A stretch of 23,712 bases of DNA from a virus, in IMG/VR virus record IMGVR_UViG_3300030419_003630, positions 1 through 23,712 of that record; one strand, 5' to 3'. Shown piece by piece: positions 1 through 8,551 of this stretch. A program made the translations under genes and the position numbers. Each line of letters starts with the position of its first letter. The first letter of the stretch is position 1. The notes beneath the pieces are model-generated. The model was not told the origin of the DNA. It did no database searches and saw only the letters and a list, made by a program, of their open reading frames with translations.

Positions 1-1237
1 GCTCGCCCTCAGAGAAGACTCTGCTAGTCGAAGCACCAAGGATCCTGGCAGGCTCGTTGCGAAGACCCTCGCGCCTATGGGAAAGAGCCCGCAGAGTCTC
101 TGGATCCTGACCATACGGAACAAATCTCTCAGCCAATTCCCCGAGGCTCCCAGGGGCTCTCAGGCCCTCAAGCTCCCTCTGCCTCGATGTCAGTGGCACA
201 GGAGGGGGCTGTCCGCCTCTTAGATACTCTGGGATATCACCCACAACCCCTGAGCCAATGTCAACAAGCGGCTCCGTAAAGACTGGCCTGCCGCTGGCAG
301 CTACCCGACTGTCAGCCTCAAGGGCGGCCATGAGCTGAGCACGCTCCTCTGGGTCGGCAAGGCGTTGGGCTGGAAGGCGAGATGCGATATACCTAGCAAC
401 CTCTTCTTCTGAGGCAGCTGCAGCAAGGGCCGCTCGCCTGTCCACCTCAGACTCGGGAAGCGGGCTAAGGCGCTTGCCGTAACCCTCGCCAGCCTCCTGT
501 GAATAAACCCGCTCTACAGGATCCGGAGGAAGAGCGTCAGGATGACCGGCTGGCAATGCCTGTCGCCTCTCCTTATCCATCAAGGCAGCTACGGCATCGT
601 CCAGGCTTGCGGTTCTGGCCTTAACAGACAGCAGCCCCCTCCAAGGTTCAGACCTAGACCTATCGACCTCTTCCTGACTGATCCCAGTCACATCAAGATC
701 CTCTACGATCCCCCTCCTCGCCTCACGCTCCGCTGCCTCACGCGCAGCCCGCTCCTCTGCATCGGCCTCCGGGGACCAGCTCGACCCCCTCCTACTTGCG
801 TGGGGCACCACTCTTCCCTGCTGAAGGGCCTGAGCCGCCTGCCAGATAGCATCCTCACCCGAAGCGACTGCGCCAGGGGAGTACGGAGGCGTTCCCATAG
901 GAACAACAGGCTGACCACGGGACACCTGACCACCACCACCCCGTCCTCGACCCTGGCCTCTTCCACCACCCTGGACACCCTGTCCTTGAGCAGCGATGGC
1001 CGCATCCAGGGCATCCATCTCTTCTCCGGTGACGAAGGCACCAGCGGCCCTGGCAGCATCAAGGTCATGGGCCTCTTGCGCTCGACGCCCAACCCCCTCC
1101 TTGAGCCGGATGATTCGCTCTCTTGCGAAGGAGTCTTCAGCATCCTTAACGCCACGAAGAAGTCCTTCGAAGAACTTCTCACCAACAGCGCTCTGGAGTG
1201 CGGGAGCGTAGTACCCAGCTGGAGTAAGGATAGGCAT
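1..1237 (-). CDS. Partial large hypothetical protein, candidate virion/ejection protein
   Basis: The reading frame is open for 412 codons from ATG at 1237 to the left edge, so the C-terminus is missing. The start follows a GAGGAAG ribosome binding site that overlaps the stop codon of the upstream gene. The protein begins MPILTPAGYYAPALQSAVGE. It has charged, probably helical stretches (residues about 25-85 and 155-205), a Gly/Gln/Arg-rich low-complexity segment near 85-105, and Pro/Ala/Glu-rich stretches after 230. I see no catalytic motif. It is the last visible gene of the structural operon, after the nozzle and appendage genes. In short-tailed phages that position commonly holds internal virion (ejection) proteins, some carrying a lytic domain, but this is only positional inference. 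An enzymatic domain could lie beyond the edge. Confidence 0.7.
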   Translation of the reverse strand, partial: MPILTPAGYYAPALQSAVGEKFFEGLLRGVKDAEDSFARERIIRLKEGVGRRAQEAHDLDAARAAGAFVTGEEMDALDAAIAAQGQGVQGGGRGQGRGRGGGGQVSRGQPVVPMGTPPYSPGAVASGEDAIWQAAQALQQGRVVPHASRRGSSWSPEADAEERAAREAAEREARRGIVEDLDVTGISQEEVDRSRSEPWRGLLSVKARTASLDDAVAALMDKERRQALPAGHPDALPPDPVERVYSQEAGEGYGKRLSPLPESEVDRRAALAAAASEEEVARYIASRLPAQRLADPEERAQLMAALEADSRVAASGRPVFTEPLVDIGSGVVGDIPEYLRGGQPPPVPLTSRQRELEGLRAPGSLGELAERFVPYGQDPETLRALSHRREGLRNEPARILGASTSRVFSEGE

Positions 1238-1248
1238 TGCTTACTTCC

Positions 1249-2160
1249 TCAGTATGCGAAGGGGCTGTCTTCTTCGGTTTGATCCGTTGCGTATGGACTT
1301 CTCAGGGCAACCTCGTTCGACCCCTTCGGAGAATACTGAAGCCCAACAGTCCCAGGCGTAGACCCCTGGAGTGCTGTGTAGAAGTCAGGAGCCCGCGCAG
1401 CGCTTCCGGCAAGCTTTCCTGCCATCATCTGCCCCCATTCTTGCTCCTTTGCCGCCCCGGCAGCACCGCCGGCCTGAAGGCCCAGGCCAACACCGGTAAC
1501 GATTCCTCCGACTCCAGCAGCAATCGGATTTCCACTGGCAAGAAGCTGGCCTCCGGTCACAGTGTGACCCCCACCAACGGCATCCCCCATAATCGTTGAC
1601 CACCTCTGCCCCCGAGCGGCTGCTCCAGCCTGGGCTGCGCCAGCAAGTTGGTTCTGCCTATAGAAGCGACTGGGGGACTCAAACTGTCTTGCGAGGTTCG
1701 ACAGCGCTTGCGACATGCCTCGACTGGCGGCAAGACCCTGAGGCCGACCAATGGTCCGCTGTTGCCTAGCCGCAACACCAGTGTCAGCAAGGCCAAGCTG
1801 GTCGGCACGCTGTCGGCTTGCGGTTCCAGCAAGTCTCGCTGCGCGCCCGTATCCTCTTCGCATGGAAGACTCAAGGTTCGCGATTCTCTGCTGCTCTTCA
1901 GGGGCTCCGAAGAACTCGTAGACATCTGCAGCAGTGAAGTTGACCAGACCCATGTCTGCCTGGGTCATGAGGTGATCGAAGAGATCCTGCTTGCTGCTGA
2001 TCTTCGTCCTTCTTGTCAGCTCTTCTGCGGGAGCGCCAGCCCTGATCGCATAGACATCCTCACCAGCAAGGCCAGACTCGTACCTGGGCCTGTCTGGGTT
2101 CGTATATGTGATGTAGCCCTGGTCAAGAGCCCTTTGCCATTCGTCTGTAGCCGAACTCAT
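1249..2160 (-). CDS. Gly/Ala-rich candidate internal virion (ejection) protein
   Basis: This 303-aa protein is unrecognised by family. Residues 1-90 are mixed and acidic, with a DVYEFFGAPEEQQ segment. Residues about 95-180 are Arg/Gln/Ala-rich and probably helical. Residues about 195-240 form a Gly/Ala/Val-rich weakly hydrophobic stretch (GNPIAAGVGGIVTGVGLGL) that could insert into or cross a membrane. The C-terminus is polar and acidic. The ATG at 2160 overlaps the TAA of the preceding gene by one base (TAATG), indicating translational coupling. The position after the tail nozzle and appendage genes and the amphipathic Gly-rich composition resemble ejection proteins of podoviruses (T7 gp14-16 or P22 gp7/16/20 class). 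No residue-level match is claimed. Confidence 0.75.
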   Translation of the reverse strand: MSSATDEWQRALDQGYITYTNPDRPRYESGLAGEDVYAIRAGAPAEELTRRTKISSKQDLFDHLMTQADMGLVNFTAADVYEFFGAPEEQQRIANLESSMRRGYGRAARLAGTASRQRADQLGLADTGVAARQQRTIGRPQGLAASRGMSQALSNLARQFESPSRFYRQNQLAGAAQAGAAARGQRWSTIMGDAVGGGHTVTGGQLLASGNPIAAGVGGIVTGVGLGLQAGGAAGAAKEQEWGQMMAGKLAGSAARAPDFYTALQGSTPGTVGLQYSPKGSNEVALRSPYATDQTEEDSPFAY

Positions 2161-2657
2161 TAGCCCATCCCCTGCTGGTTAGCGGTGCGAGACGCCGGAA
2201 TCGAGATTGCCTTAAAAATCTCTTCCCAGATTGAGTCTGCGTTCGGGTTTCTCTTCTTGATCCCAGTCTCTGCCTTTGCGAGCCCAGAACCAACGCCAGC
2301 AACCAAACCCCTTCCCATGGCCCTTGCTGCGTCCTGTCGGAGCTTCTGGACGGACATGGCTGTTGCCATCTTCCCAAGCTCGTACCTGCGACGAGCCTCC
2401 TCCTGAGCCAGTCCAGCAAGTGCCCTGGAGGACACTGCGCCAGAGATATATCCAGCCGGGATATCCCTGTGCGCGGCCATGCTCTGGCCGAGGGCCCTGC
2501 CGTACGTGTAGGGCTCTCCAACGCTCTTGACCTGGGCGTCCGTGAGGGCTCTGGCGTATGGCCCCCTCATCACGTCAGTCTTGTAGAGCGACTGAGCCTC
2601 ATACGGTGCGACGAACGGCTCGAACTCACCGATGTCTGAATAAACTCGTGTTGCCAT
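2160..2657 (-). CDS. Small candidate internal virion protein
   Basis: This 165-aa protein starts at ATG 2657 behind a strong AGGAG site five bases away. It is coupled by a one-base TAATG overlap to the 303-aa gene that follows. A Tyr-rich N-terminal part (residues 1-60) leads into a long helical Ala/Arg/Gln region (about 75-120) with a Gly/Ala segment GRGLVAGVGSGLAKA near 115-130, then a basic KKRNPNADS turn. Size, the helical Gly/Ala composition and the location are like small podovirus internal virion proteins (T7 gp14 is of similar length), but the family is not recognised and the role is inferred from position. It could also be a tail-needle or chaperone-like accessory protein. Confidence 0.75.
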   Translation of the reverse strand: MATRVYSDIGEFEPFVAPYEAQSLYKTDVMRGPYARALTDAQVKSVGEPYTYGRALGQSMAAHRDIPAGYISGAVSSRALAGLAQEEARRRYELGKMATAMSVQKLRQDAARAMGRGLVAGVGSGLAKAETGIKKRNPNADSIWEEIFKAISIPASRTANQQGMG

Positions 2658-2665
2658 GTCAGCTC

Positions 2666-3367
2666 CTACCTGTAGGTGGCGACGATAGTTGTACCGCCAC
2701 CAGATCCCTTGAAGTGGGTGAAGGTGTTGTCCGATGCGGGCGTACCATTCATGTCCATCGTAAGTTCGAGCTTCAGGTGTACCGTATGGAAGCCCTTTGT
2801 GGCAGCTGAAGTTCCAGCGACAACCATGTGATTAATGGTAGGCGTCTTGCCTCTGTGCTTGTCATCGTCAAGCGTGAAGTCAGAGAAGGCAACAGCAGCT
2901 ACAGACCCGTCGATGACAAGGCTCGCCTTAATCGTGAAGTCCACGTACGTCGCGTTGTTTGGACCAGCGAACGCATGCAGCGCCTTAGCCTTCTGCAGAT
3001 TCACATAAGACATGAAACTTACAGACTGAGCATTCTCCCGTAGGTAGTAGTTCAGACCACTGGAGGCCACGTCATAGGTGTTCGACCACTCGTTGTAGGC
3101 AATCGTGCTTGCGCCGCCCTTCTCGATAACGATGAAGCACTCGCTGCCACCAAGATCACCACTCTTCCAAACCTCTGTCAGAGAAGACTTGTGGAACGAG
3201 TGATAGGACAGTGACTTTCTGTCGTTGTTTACGTTTCTGCCATCAACGTACTGATAGTCACCGATGGTTGCGTTCGAGACGCTCTTCAGCTTGTCGAAGT
3301 TTTCCTCGACAACGGTCGCGCTGAAGTCATCCGACCCAGTGATGCTTACTGGAAGGAACTCTGCCAT
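2666..3367 (-). CDS. Tandem appendage/fibre protein, copy 3
   Basis: This 233-aa protein is the last of three consecutive genes with the same plan. An N-terminal linker (residues about 1-60, with a DDFSATVVEENFDKL helix and then an Asn/Asp/Val-rich YVDGRNVNND segment) leads to a beta-rich domain of about 150 residues, ending in a short hydrophobic strand and a terminal Arg (TTIVATYR). The layout suggests a trimeric virion appendage with a jelly-roll tip, a known theme in head or tail fibres. This is inference from pattern, since no family was matched. Its ATG overlaps the TGA of the previous gene by one base (TGATG). Many Ser, Thr and Asn residues and few charged residues in the C-terminal half fit an exposed beta structure. 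Confidence 0.8.
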   Translation of the reverse strand: MAEFLPVSITGSDDFSATVVEENFDKLKSVSNATIGDYQYVDGRNVNNDRKSLSYHSFHKSSLTEVWKSGDLGGSECFIVIEKGGASTIAYNEWSNTYDVASSGLNYYLRENAQSVSFMSYVNLQKAKALHAFAGPNNATYVDFTIKASLVIDGSVAAVAFSDFTLDDDKHRGKTPTINHMVVAGTSAATKGFHTVHLKLELTMDMNGTPASDNTFTHFKGSGGGTTIVATYR

Positions 3368-3936
3368 CAGCTTCTCACTCCGATGACGTTGAGCTGTGCG
3401 CTGCTGGCTCCGGTGTCGGTGATCGAGTAGTTCGTGTTTGCCGCAACAACCTTGAACTCAATCTGGTGACCAGAGGCTGTTGCCTGGAACATGTATGAGA
3501 GTGACACCTGAAACTTCGCGTTGGTGCCTCCTCCTGCAACTCTTCTTGTCTGGTCGAGGAACACGCTGTGCTTCTTCACGGTATCCACATAGATCCCAAG
3601 CTCAAGCTCCGGGCTAGTGGTCAGGTGGGTTATCTGAACAAACGCAGTTGCGATAACGAGCACAGCCTGCCCAGGCTCAACGCTTGTCTTTGTCGGAGCA
3701 GAGGCTGGGCAAATCAGCGTCGTGCCCGCAGCGTTGATTGTGAAGCTGCTTCTCAGGTGCTGAGTTACCTGCTTCCAGTCCCCCCTGTCTCCTGATGCAT
3801 GCCTTCCGAAGATCGCACCATCCTCAACGTTGTCCGTTGTAATCGTTGAGAGATTGCTCTTGATGGAGTCAAAGTTTGACTTGACCTCGGAAGCAAGGGT
3901 GGATGCTCCTGGCTCGATCTTGAACTGATAGCTCAC
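3367..3936 (-). CDS. Tandem appendage/fibre protein, copy 2
   Basis: I place the start at GTG 3936, giving 189 aa, because GTGA overlaps the TGA of the upstream gene by four bases and a GGGTGG site precedes it. A GTG at 3945 would add three residues. The N-terminus has the helix ASTLASEVKSNFDSIKSNL followed by the linker ITTDNVEDGAIFGRH, a motif often seen joining fibre shafts to virions. From about residue 60 the protein is beta-rich (SFTINAAGTTLI, QAVLVIATAFVQI, LELGIYVD, YSITDTGASSAQLNVIGVR), resembling a C1q/TNF-like jelly roll. It aligns in plan with both flanking genes. Likely role: a virion surface appendage for attachment or decoration, inferred. Confidence 0.8.
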   Translation of the reverse strand: MSYQFKIEPGASTLASEVKSNFDSIKSNLSTITTDNVEDGAIFGRHASGDRGDWKQVTQHLRSSFTINAAGTTLICPASAPTKTSVEPGQAVLVIATAFVQITHLTTSPELELGIYVDTVKKHSVFLDQTRRVAGGGTNAKFQVSLSYMFQATASGHQIEFKVVAANTNYSITDTGASSAQLNVIGVRS

Positions 3937-4535
3937 CGCACCCACCCAACTGCAGCGATGTTTCCGCCACTGATGCTGGCTGGGACAGAGCTACCGAACT
4001 GCCTTAGTCCCACCTGAATGGTCCACGTCCCAGCCTCAAGGAGCTTGGACGTAGACACGAAGTACGGCGTCTTGATCGTAGAGGCAGCCATGTAGGCAGA
4101 GACAGACGTGTAGGGGATCATGAGCTGCCCGTTCAGAAAGAACGCGACATCTGCCCTGAGGATCGGAACAGGAGAGGCAGCCATCTGAACCGTTCCACTT
4201 GAGTAGAACGTGTACCAAGACGTTGTCGTAGACGTGAAAGACACGCTCTGGCTACTGAGAGTCCAGGCGACTTCCTTGGTTGTCGCTGGGTTTACCCCGT
4301 CAACGTAGAGAAGGTTCCCGCTTGCGTCGTGAGTCCTTGTGCATGCCAGCTTGGGAGAATCTGCTGGCGAGTACGCAGTGTCGAAGTTGATCCCGTTTGT
4401 GCCGTACGCAGAGCTTGCGAAGTTGTTCTGGTCGAGGTTGTTAACGGTCTCGTCAGCTCGGTAGAACTCTCGCATGACGCCATCAGCGTCTGCGACAAGA
4501 CCTGGGACCAGTGTTTCCTTCCTTACGTAGTGCAT
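3933..4535 (-). CDS. Tandem appendage/fibre protein, copy 1
   Basis: This 200-aa protein has an ATG that overlaps the TAA of the 68-aa gene by one base (TAATG). Residues 1-45 contain a short charged helix (GVMREFYRADETVNNLDQ) and an Asn/Ala-rich linker. Residues 60-200 are Ser/Thr-rich beta strands (VAWTLSSQSVSFTSTTTSWYTF, ILRADVAFFLNGQLMIPY, GTWTIQVGLRQFGSS) ending IAAVGWVR. The ending (hydrophobic strand plus Arg) and overall plan match the next two genes, so the three look like diverged tandem duplicates or components of one hetero-oligomeric appendage. It lies directly downstream of the tail nozzle gene, favouring a tail-associated fibre, although a head fibre is possible. Confidence 0.8.
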   Translation of the reverse strand: MHYVRKETLVPGLVADADGVMREFYRADETVNNLDQNNFASSAYGTNGINFDTAYSPADSPKLACTRTHDASGNLLYVDGVNPATTKEVAWTLSSQSVSFTSTTTSWYTFYSSGTVQMAASPVPILRADVAFFLNGQLMIPYTSVSAYMAASTIKTPYFVSTSKLLEAGTWTIQVGLRQFGSSVPASISGGNIAAVGWVR

Positions 4536-4741
4536 TACTTGCTCTTAGTAATTTCAGACTCAAGCGAAAGAACAGCACGAAGCAGCGCAGCAGGCTCGTC
4601 AAGACTAGCAAGCTTGGGCCTGCCCACCCTTGAAAGAGCGCGGTTAGTCGCTGCGAGCAGGTCCCTCCCGATGAGAACCTGTGAGATCCCAAGGTCTAGA
4701 TCGCGGATTGCAATCTGAAGCCTCTCAAAGAGTCTAGGCAT
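4535..4741 (-). CDS. Small hypothetical protein between tail nozzle and fibre genes
   Basis: This 68-aa, mostly helical protein starts MPRLFERLQIAIRDLDLGIS and is Leu/Arg/Ala-rich. It has alternating hydrophobic and charged residues consistent with two or three amphipathic helices. The start ATG overlaps the end of the nozzle gene by eight bases and follows a GGGAGAGGG site. The stop overlaps the start of the next gene by one base. No function is recognised. Its place between the nozzle and appendage genes suggests a small assembly factor or linker that joins fibres to the tail. It is retained as a gene because both junctions show tight coupling typical of this operon. Confidence 0.7.
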   Translation of the reverse strand: MPRLFERLQIAIRDLDLGISQVLIGRDLLAATNRALSRVGRPKLASLDEPAALLRAVLSLESEITKSK

Positions 4742-6782
4742 CTGTTCCCTCTCCCCTCACTCCATGCTCATCAAGGTGAAGCAAGAAGCCAACAATTCTC
4801 CACGGCTGGTTGGACGAGGAGGTCTCAAACCTGAACTTGATGGACTTCGCAGTCAGCGGGGAGCCTGAGGGGTACGAGTCGGGTGCAGTGATGTTGATCT
4901 TCTTGCAACGAACCCTTTGCTCATCCCAAGTCTTTGGATCCAGTGTGGAGTTCCACTTTCTGGCAGTTCCGTCAGAGAGTGCCTCGTCCCAGATGAGTGC
5001 GTCTGGGTCTGCAAGGTTGAACGTCGTAGAGCCGATGCTGTCCCTGTTCCAGTCAGTGGCCCATGAGACGTTCATGCTGATGTCTCCTGTTTGAACATAG
5101 AAAACATCAAGCCTGTAGTAGGTCTTGTCTGTCTGCGGGTTCTTCCCGAAGAGCCACCGAGTGTCGAAGCTTCCAGCAAGGGAGCCACTCATCGGAAGGC
5201 TATCCTGTGCCTCCCACATGCCAATGTCGTACCTGTACGTAGGCCTGGGGTGGGTCGCCTCCTCGTACCTGAATGCAACGAGGGTCTCCCCCTTGTAGGA
5301 GAGGGCGTCGTAGACGCTCATGCGGATCTTAGAAACCGCTCCGGTGTCCGCGTGGATGACCCAGATTTCGTTATTGAAGTCACCCGGGCCAGAGTTAACT
5401 GCGAACAGAATCCTTCTGTTGATCGGGTCTGCCCATCCAACAATGTTCTTGATGAAGGACTCGGGGAGTTCCTTAACCCTTGTCGCGATCTCCTTGGAGA
5501 TGGGCTTGAGCTTGCTGCCATCAAAGACGAAGACCCCTGCCTCAGAGAAGAAGAAGATCCTGTCCTCAAACCCGACCACCGCCTTGTCAGAAACAGCACC
5601 GATGTACTGACTGATCGGGGTCATGATCGGCTCGCCCTCCTTGCTGTTTGTAAGGAGGTGAGTGCTTCTTGAGGTGAAGATCAGACCGTAGTCACCGGCA
5701 ACGCCAAACCCGGTGATGTAGTCAGAACCATCAACACCGCTGATGACGATGTAGTTGTTTGCGCTTACAGCCTCTTTCCCACCCGCAGCTGCAGAGTAGT
5801 AGAGGATGCTGGGGGTCTCCGGGTTCCCACCGTAGTAGGTCCGACCCCGGTACTCAAAGGCCCACTTCGCAAGGGGAGGAGCAAAGTTTGTGCCGTCAGC
5901 AGGAAGCTCGTCTGTGAGCGTTTCTCCGGGCTCAACGAAGTCCCAGTAGGTGTCGGCACTGGTCCCGGAGAGAAAAGCGTTCCTGAAGTACGTCAGGTTG
6001 TCTCCAGAGCGCCACAGGAACCTGCCGGTGATGTCGTCTGAAGGCGGCTCCTGCGAGAGGCCGCCAACCAGAACCATGTACCTCTTGTTCGCTATAGTGC
6101 TCCCATCACTGACCATGTTCGACGGAAGACTTGGCTCAGACTCCTGGCCGTACTCGTTTACATACGTGAGCTTGTACCAAAACTTCTTGTCTACAGCCCC
6201 TGACTTCTTGATGGACTGCCCAGACCAGAACCCGTCCGCTGATGCGAGGGGGATGTCTCCGTCCCCGGGATTCGTCTCTGCGATAACGGGGGCGGATGGG
6301 ACAGAGTTGATGCCAAGCGGCGTCACCTTAACCCCATCCCACTTGATGTTCGGGTCACGCCCGTTGAGGATCATGACCACATTTCCGACCTGAAGGAACC
6401 GACTCGATTCCGAAGGGGATGTGGCTACCCACCGGTTCTCGGCAATAATCTCAAGCTCATCCCCCCTGAGCACAGCGATCTTCCCCCCGTACTCAAGGAG
6501 AATTTCAGTTGTCCCGTGGTGATGGAACGCACCAAGGGAAACGACCGGGTAGGAGTCACCAACGAGGGGGTTAAACGGAGTGTTCGTGGAGCTAAGCTCT
6601 GACCGACTACGCCACGCAGGGACAAGCGGCTGAATGCCCCTCGCCTTGACGACCTCTCCCTCAAGGGAGAAGACAACTCCAAGGTTGTCTGTAGACGTTC
6701 CTGTCTTCTGCCAGACCTGACCATCTAGCCCGGCTATCTGAAGGATGTCGAGAACCTGAGTTCTGCCCTTGGCTCCCGACAT
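4734..6782 (-). CDS. Tail nozzle / DNA-stabilisation-like tail hub protein
   Basis: This 682-aa protein is built of repeated beta-strand blades with aromatic/Gly turns: LLEYGGKIAVLRGDELEII near 95, GNVVMILNGRDPNIKWDG near 133, GDYGLIFTSRSTHLLTN near 363, and FEDRIFFFSEAGVFVFDG near 405. The C-terminal sandwich ends WRIVGFLLHLDEHG. Such propeller proteins close the short tail of podoviruses (T7 gp12 nozzle, P22 gp10 stabilisation protein). The family placement is by pattern and gene order, directly after the adaptor. Residues about 160-297 look like an inserted fibronectin-III/Ig-like module (FWYKLTYVNEYGQESEPS through DFVEPGETLTDELP) related to one in the adaptor. It starts with ATG two bases after the adaptor stop, with only a weak AAGG site, so translational coupling is likely. 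It acts in the virion. Confidence 0.75.
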   Translation of the reverse strand: MSGAKGRTQVLDILQIAGLDGQVWQKTGTSTDNLGVVFSLEGEVVKARGIQPLVPAWRSRSELSSTNTPFNPLVGDSYPVVSLGAFHHHGTTEILLEYGGKIAVLRGDELEIIAENRWVATSPSESSRFLQVGNVVMILNGRDPNIKWDGVKVTPLGINSVPSAPVIAETNPGDGDIPLASADGFWSGQSIKKSGAVDKKFWYKLTYVNEYGQESEPSLPSNMVSDGSTIANKRYMVLVGGLSQEPPSDDITGRFLWRSGDNLTYFRNAFLSGTSADTYWDFVEPGETLTDELPADGTNFAPPLAKWAFEYRGRTYYGGNPETPSILYYSAAAGGKEAVSANNYIVISGVDGSDYITGFGVAGDYGLIFTSRSTHLLTNSKEGEPIMTPISQYIGAVSDKAVVGFEDRIFFFSEAGVFVFDGSKLKPISKEIATRVKELPESFIKNIVGWADPINRRILFAVNSGPGDFNNEIWVIHADTGAVSKIRMSVYDALSYKGETLVAFRYEEATHPRPTYRYDIGMWEAQDSLPMSGSLAGSFDTRWLFGKNPQTDKTYYRLDVFYVQTGDISMNVSWATDWNRDSIGSTTFNLADPDALIWDEALSDGTARKWNSTLDPKTWDEQRVRCKKINITAPDSYPSGSPLTAKSIKFRFETSSSNQPWRIVGFLLHLDEHGVRGEGTDA

Positions 6783-6784
6783 GC

Positions 6785-8035
6785 TTACGCCTTGAAGTCG
6801 GCTTCACTCGTGCCGCTGCTGTACAGCCACGAGGTCTTGCCATGAACAGTCCTTCTGCCACCCATCACGACACGGTACTGCTGGTTTAGCCTGTCCTGCT
6901 GGACCATGCGGGCGATGCCCATCTCGAAGCGCTGGCGAGCCTGATTCGCACGACCCTGCTCGTCTGACGACTCAAGCATGAGGGCCTCAGCGCCATCCAG
7001 AATCAGATGGTGGAACTCTGCGTCGAAGAGTGGTCGGTCGTTGTCGTCACCAAGCTTGACCCCCTCCATCTGCACGAGAGCCCTGACCTCGTACTCAGCG
7101 TCTGGACATGGGTAGAGCTGTAGAAACATTGAGGCAGCGCTCTGCGGCCCCCTTGGACCAAGGTACTCATCAGACATCGAGTCCGTGAAGTTTGCCGTAG
7201 CCCCCTGATCATCTCTGATCAAGTAGGCAGTAGATCCATTCGCAGAGCTTCTGTAAGTGCGAACGTAGAAGTCGTTCCGCGCCGTGTCCGACCCAACGGC
7301 AACCCTGGATGTCCCAGAAACCGTGGTCACGGAAGAGGAAGGACCGAGAGCAGACTCCGCACCGGTCTGCTTGTCCACATGCGTGTACCAATACTTGTAT
7401 GCAGCGCCAGCGGTAAGCCCAGCCCCAGCAGCGAGCGCAACTGTCGGAGCAACTCTAGGTGCTGGGATCGGCTCCTTGCGGACGACTGCGAAGCGGGTCG
7501 GCTGACCGTTAACATCCTTGCCCATGTACAGCATGGTTGCTGGAGCAACCGCCGTAAGACTGTTCGGGTATGCGTAGGCACCAGCCGCACTCGCACCAGC
7601 AAACAGGACACACTCAACAACAGACTTCGAGCCCACAGGAAGGGCGACCTCGTCGTAGAGCACCGTGATGGCGATGCTGGCTGCTGAGCTACACCGAAGA
7701 GGCCTATCGAGAGTCCACTCCGTTGCCACAGAGCCCACGTTCTCGATGCGATAGATGTCGTTCTCGATCAGGATTCTCTTGCCAAACACGGTGTGCGTAG
7801 TCGCACCAGACACCGTGATGACACGCTTGTTGACCTCTGTGGACCCGTTAACGGTGAACGTGCCCGTGTTCCTGTTGTGGGTAGCGAACGAGACAGTCCG
7901 CCGAAGCCAGCCCCACTTCCTCCTTGAACAGATGTCGAGGTAGGACTGGTTGATCTTCCTGTCCAGCTTTGCGCTGGACTGGGAGTAGTCCTCACGCCGC
8001 TCCTGAAGAGCCGTTCTGAGTTCCGCGAGGTTCAC
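6785..8035 (-). CDS. Head-to-tail adaptor protein with inserted Ig/FN3-like domain
   Basis: This 416-aa protein starts at GTG 8035 behind GGAGG seven bases away. The first 50 residues (LRTALQERREDYSQ, then INQSYLDICSRRKWGWLRRT) are the helical start typical of gp4/gp11-type adaptors, which bind under the portal ring. The C-terminal part (residues 300-390: LQLYPCPDAEYEVRALVQM, then FHHLILDGAEALMLESSDE and a long helix) is also characteristic: a strand pair followed by two helices. Between them, residues about 193-293 carry an extra fibronectin-III/Ig-like module (YKYWYTHVDKQTGAESALGP through DSMSDEYLGPRGP). The protein sits between the capsid and nozzle genes, the usual place. It should form a dodecameric ring that joins portal to tail; this is inferred from family and order. 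Confidence 0.8.
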   Translation of the reverse strand: MNLAELRTALQERREDYSQSSAKLDRKINQSYLDICSRRKWGWLRRTVSFATHNRNTGTFTVNGSTEVNKRVITVSGATTHTVFGKRILIENDIYRIENVGSVATEWTLDRPLRCSSAASIAITVLYDEVALPVGSKSVVECVLFAGASAAGAYAYPNSLTAVAPATMLYMGKDVNGQPTRFAVVRKEPIPAPRVAPTVALAAGAGLTAGAAYKYWYTHVDKQTGAESALGPSSSVTTVSGTSRVAVGSDTARNDFYVRTYRSSANGSTAYLIRDDQGATANFTDSMSDEYLGPRGPQSAASMFLQLYPCPDAEYEVRALVQMEGVKLGDDNDRPLFDAEFHHLILDGAEALMLESSDEQGRANQARQRFEMGIARMVQQDRLNQQYRVVMGGRRTVHGKTSWLYSSGTSEADFKA

Positions 8036-8068
8036 GAACGACCTCCAGGGAGCGGGTGAGTTTTAGGA

Positions 8069-8524
8069 CTAGGCCTTAATCCGAACGCGGACATGCCCTG
8101 CCACGGTGGCGGCAGGAGAGCTTGCGTGGTTCGGGTTGCACTTCAGCCAGATAGCCTGTCCCTTGGGGATAACAGCTCGGGCTGCAGTGATCGTAAAGCC
8201 GTGCTCAGTAAGCTCTGCAAGCGGAGTGCTAGCACCACCAACACTTGAGCTTAGGGAGGTCTCGCTAGCCAGCCCATTGGGACCGGTAACGAGGTCGAAT
8301 GTCCAGTAGTGCGATGCGTGGCTTGCAATCGCGTCTACTGTCGTAATCGAGCCCGCCTCAAGGTAGATGTCCGACTGATCTGCAAACGCCAGAGGCACGT
8401 ACTGATCGTCGGTTGCCCCAGCAACAAGCTCATAAAGGACCGTAGACGTATCCATGACAGAGTAGCCATGGGGAGCGTAGTCGCCCGAAACCCGACTAAC
8501 GTGTGGTGCCAGCGGAGTTGCCAT
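8069..8524 (-). CDS. Small beta-rich virion protein of unknown function
   Basis: This 151-aa protein starts with ATG behind AGGAG eight bases away. It is rich in Ala, Ser, Thr and short beta strands (STVLYELVAGA, HYWTFDLVTGPNG, GHVRVRIKA), with no Cys pair or catalytic motif visible. The final strand is followed by a terminal basic residue, like the three appendage proteins further on, and the middle (GFTITAARAVIPKGQAIWLK) is consistent with a jelly-roll or sandwich fold. It lies between the likely decoration protein and the adaptor, so a second decoration protein, head fibre or head-completion protein is plausible. A strong GGGGGC/GCCCCC hairpin separates it from the preceding gene, suggesting reduced transcription relative to capsid genes. 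Confidence 0.75.
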   Translation of the reverse strand: MATPLAPHVSRVSGDYAPHGYSVMDTSTVLYELVAGATDDQYVPLAFADQSDIYLEAGSITTVDAIASHASHYWTFDLVTGPNGLASETSLSSSVGGASTPLAELTEHGFTITAARAVIPKGQAIWLKCNPNHASSPAATVAGHVRVRIKA

Positions 8525-8551
8525 TTCTTATTCTCCTAGTTGCGACGACGA

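Noticed and set aside
542-1282. A 246-codon plus-strand open frame at the left edge.
   Set aside because: It is antisense to the long open minus-strand frame that has a proper ribosome binding site and operon spacing; the product is low-complexity.
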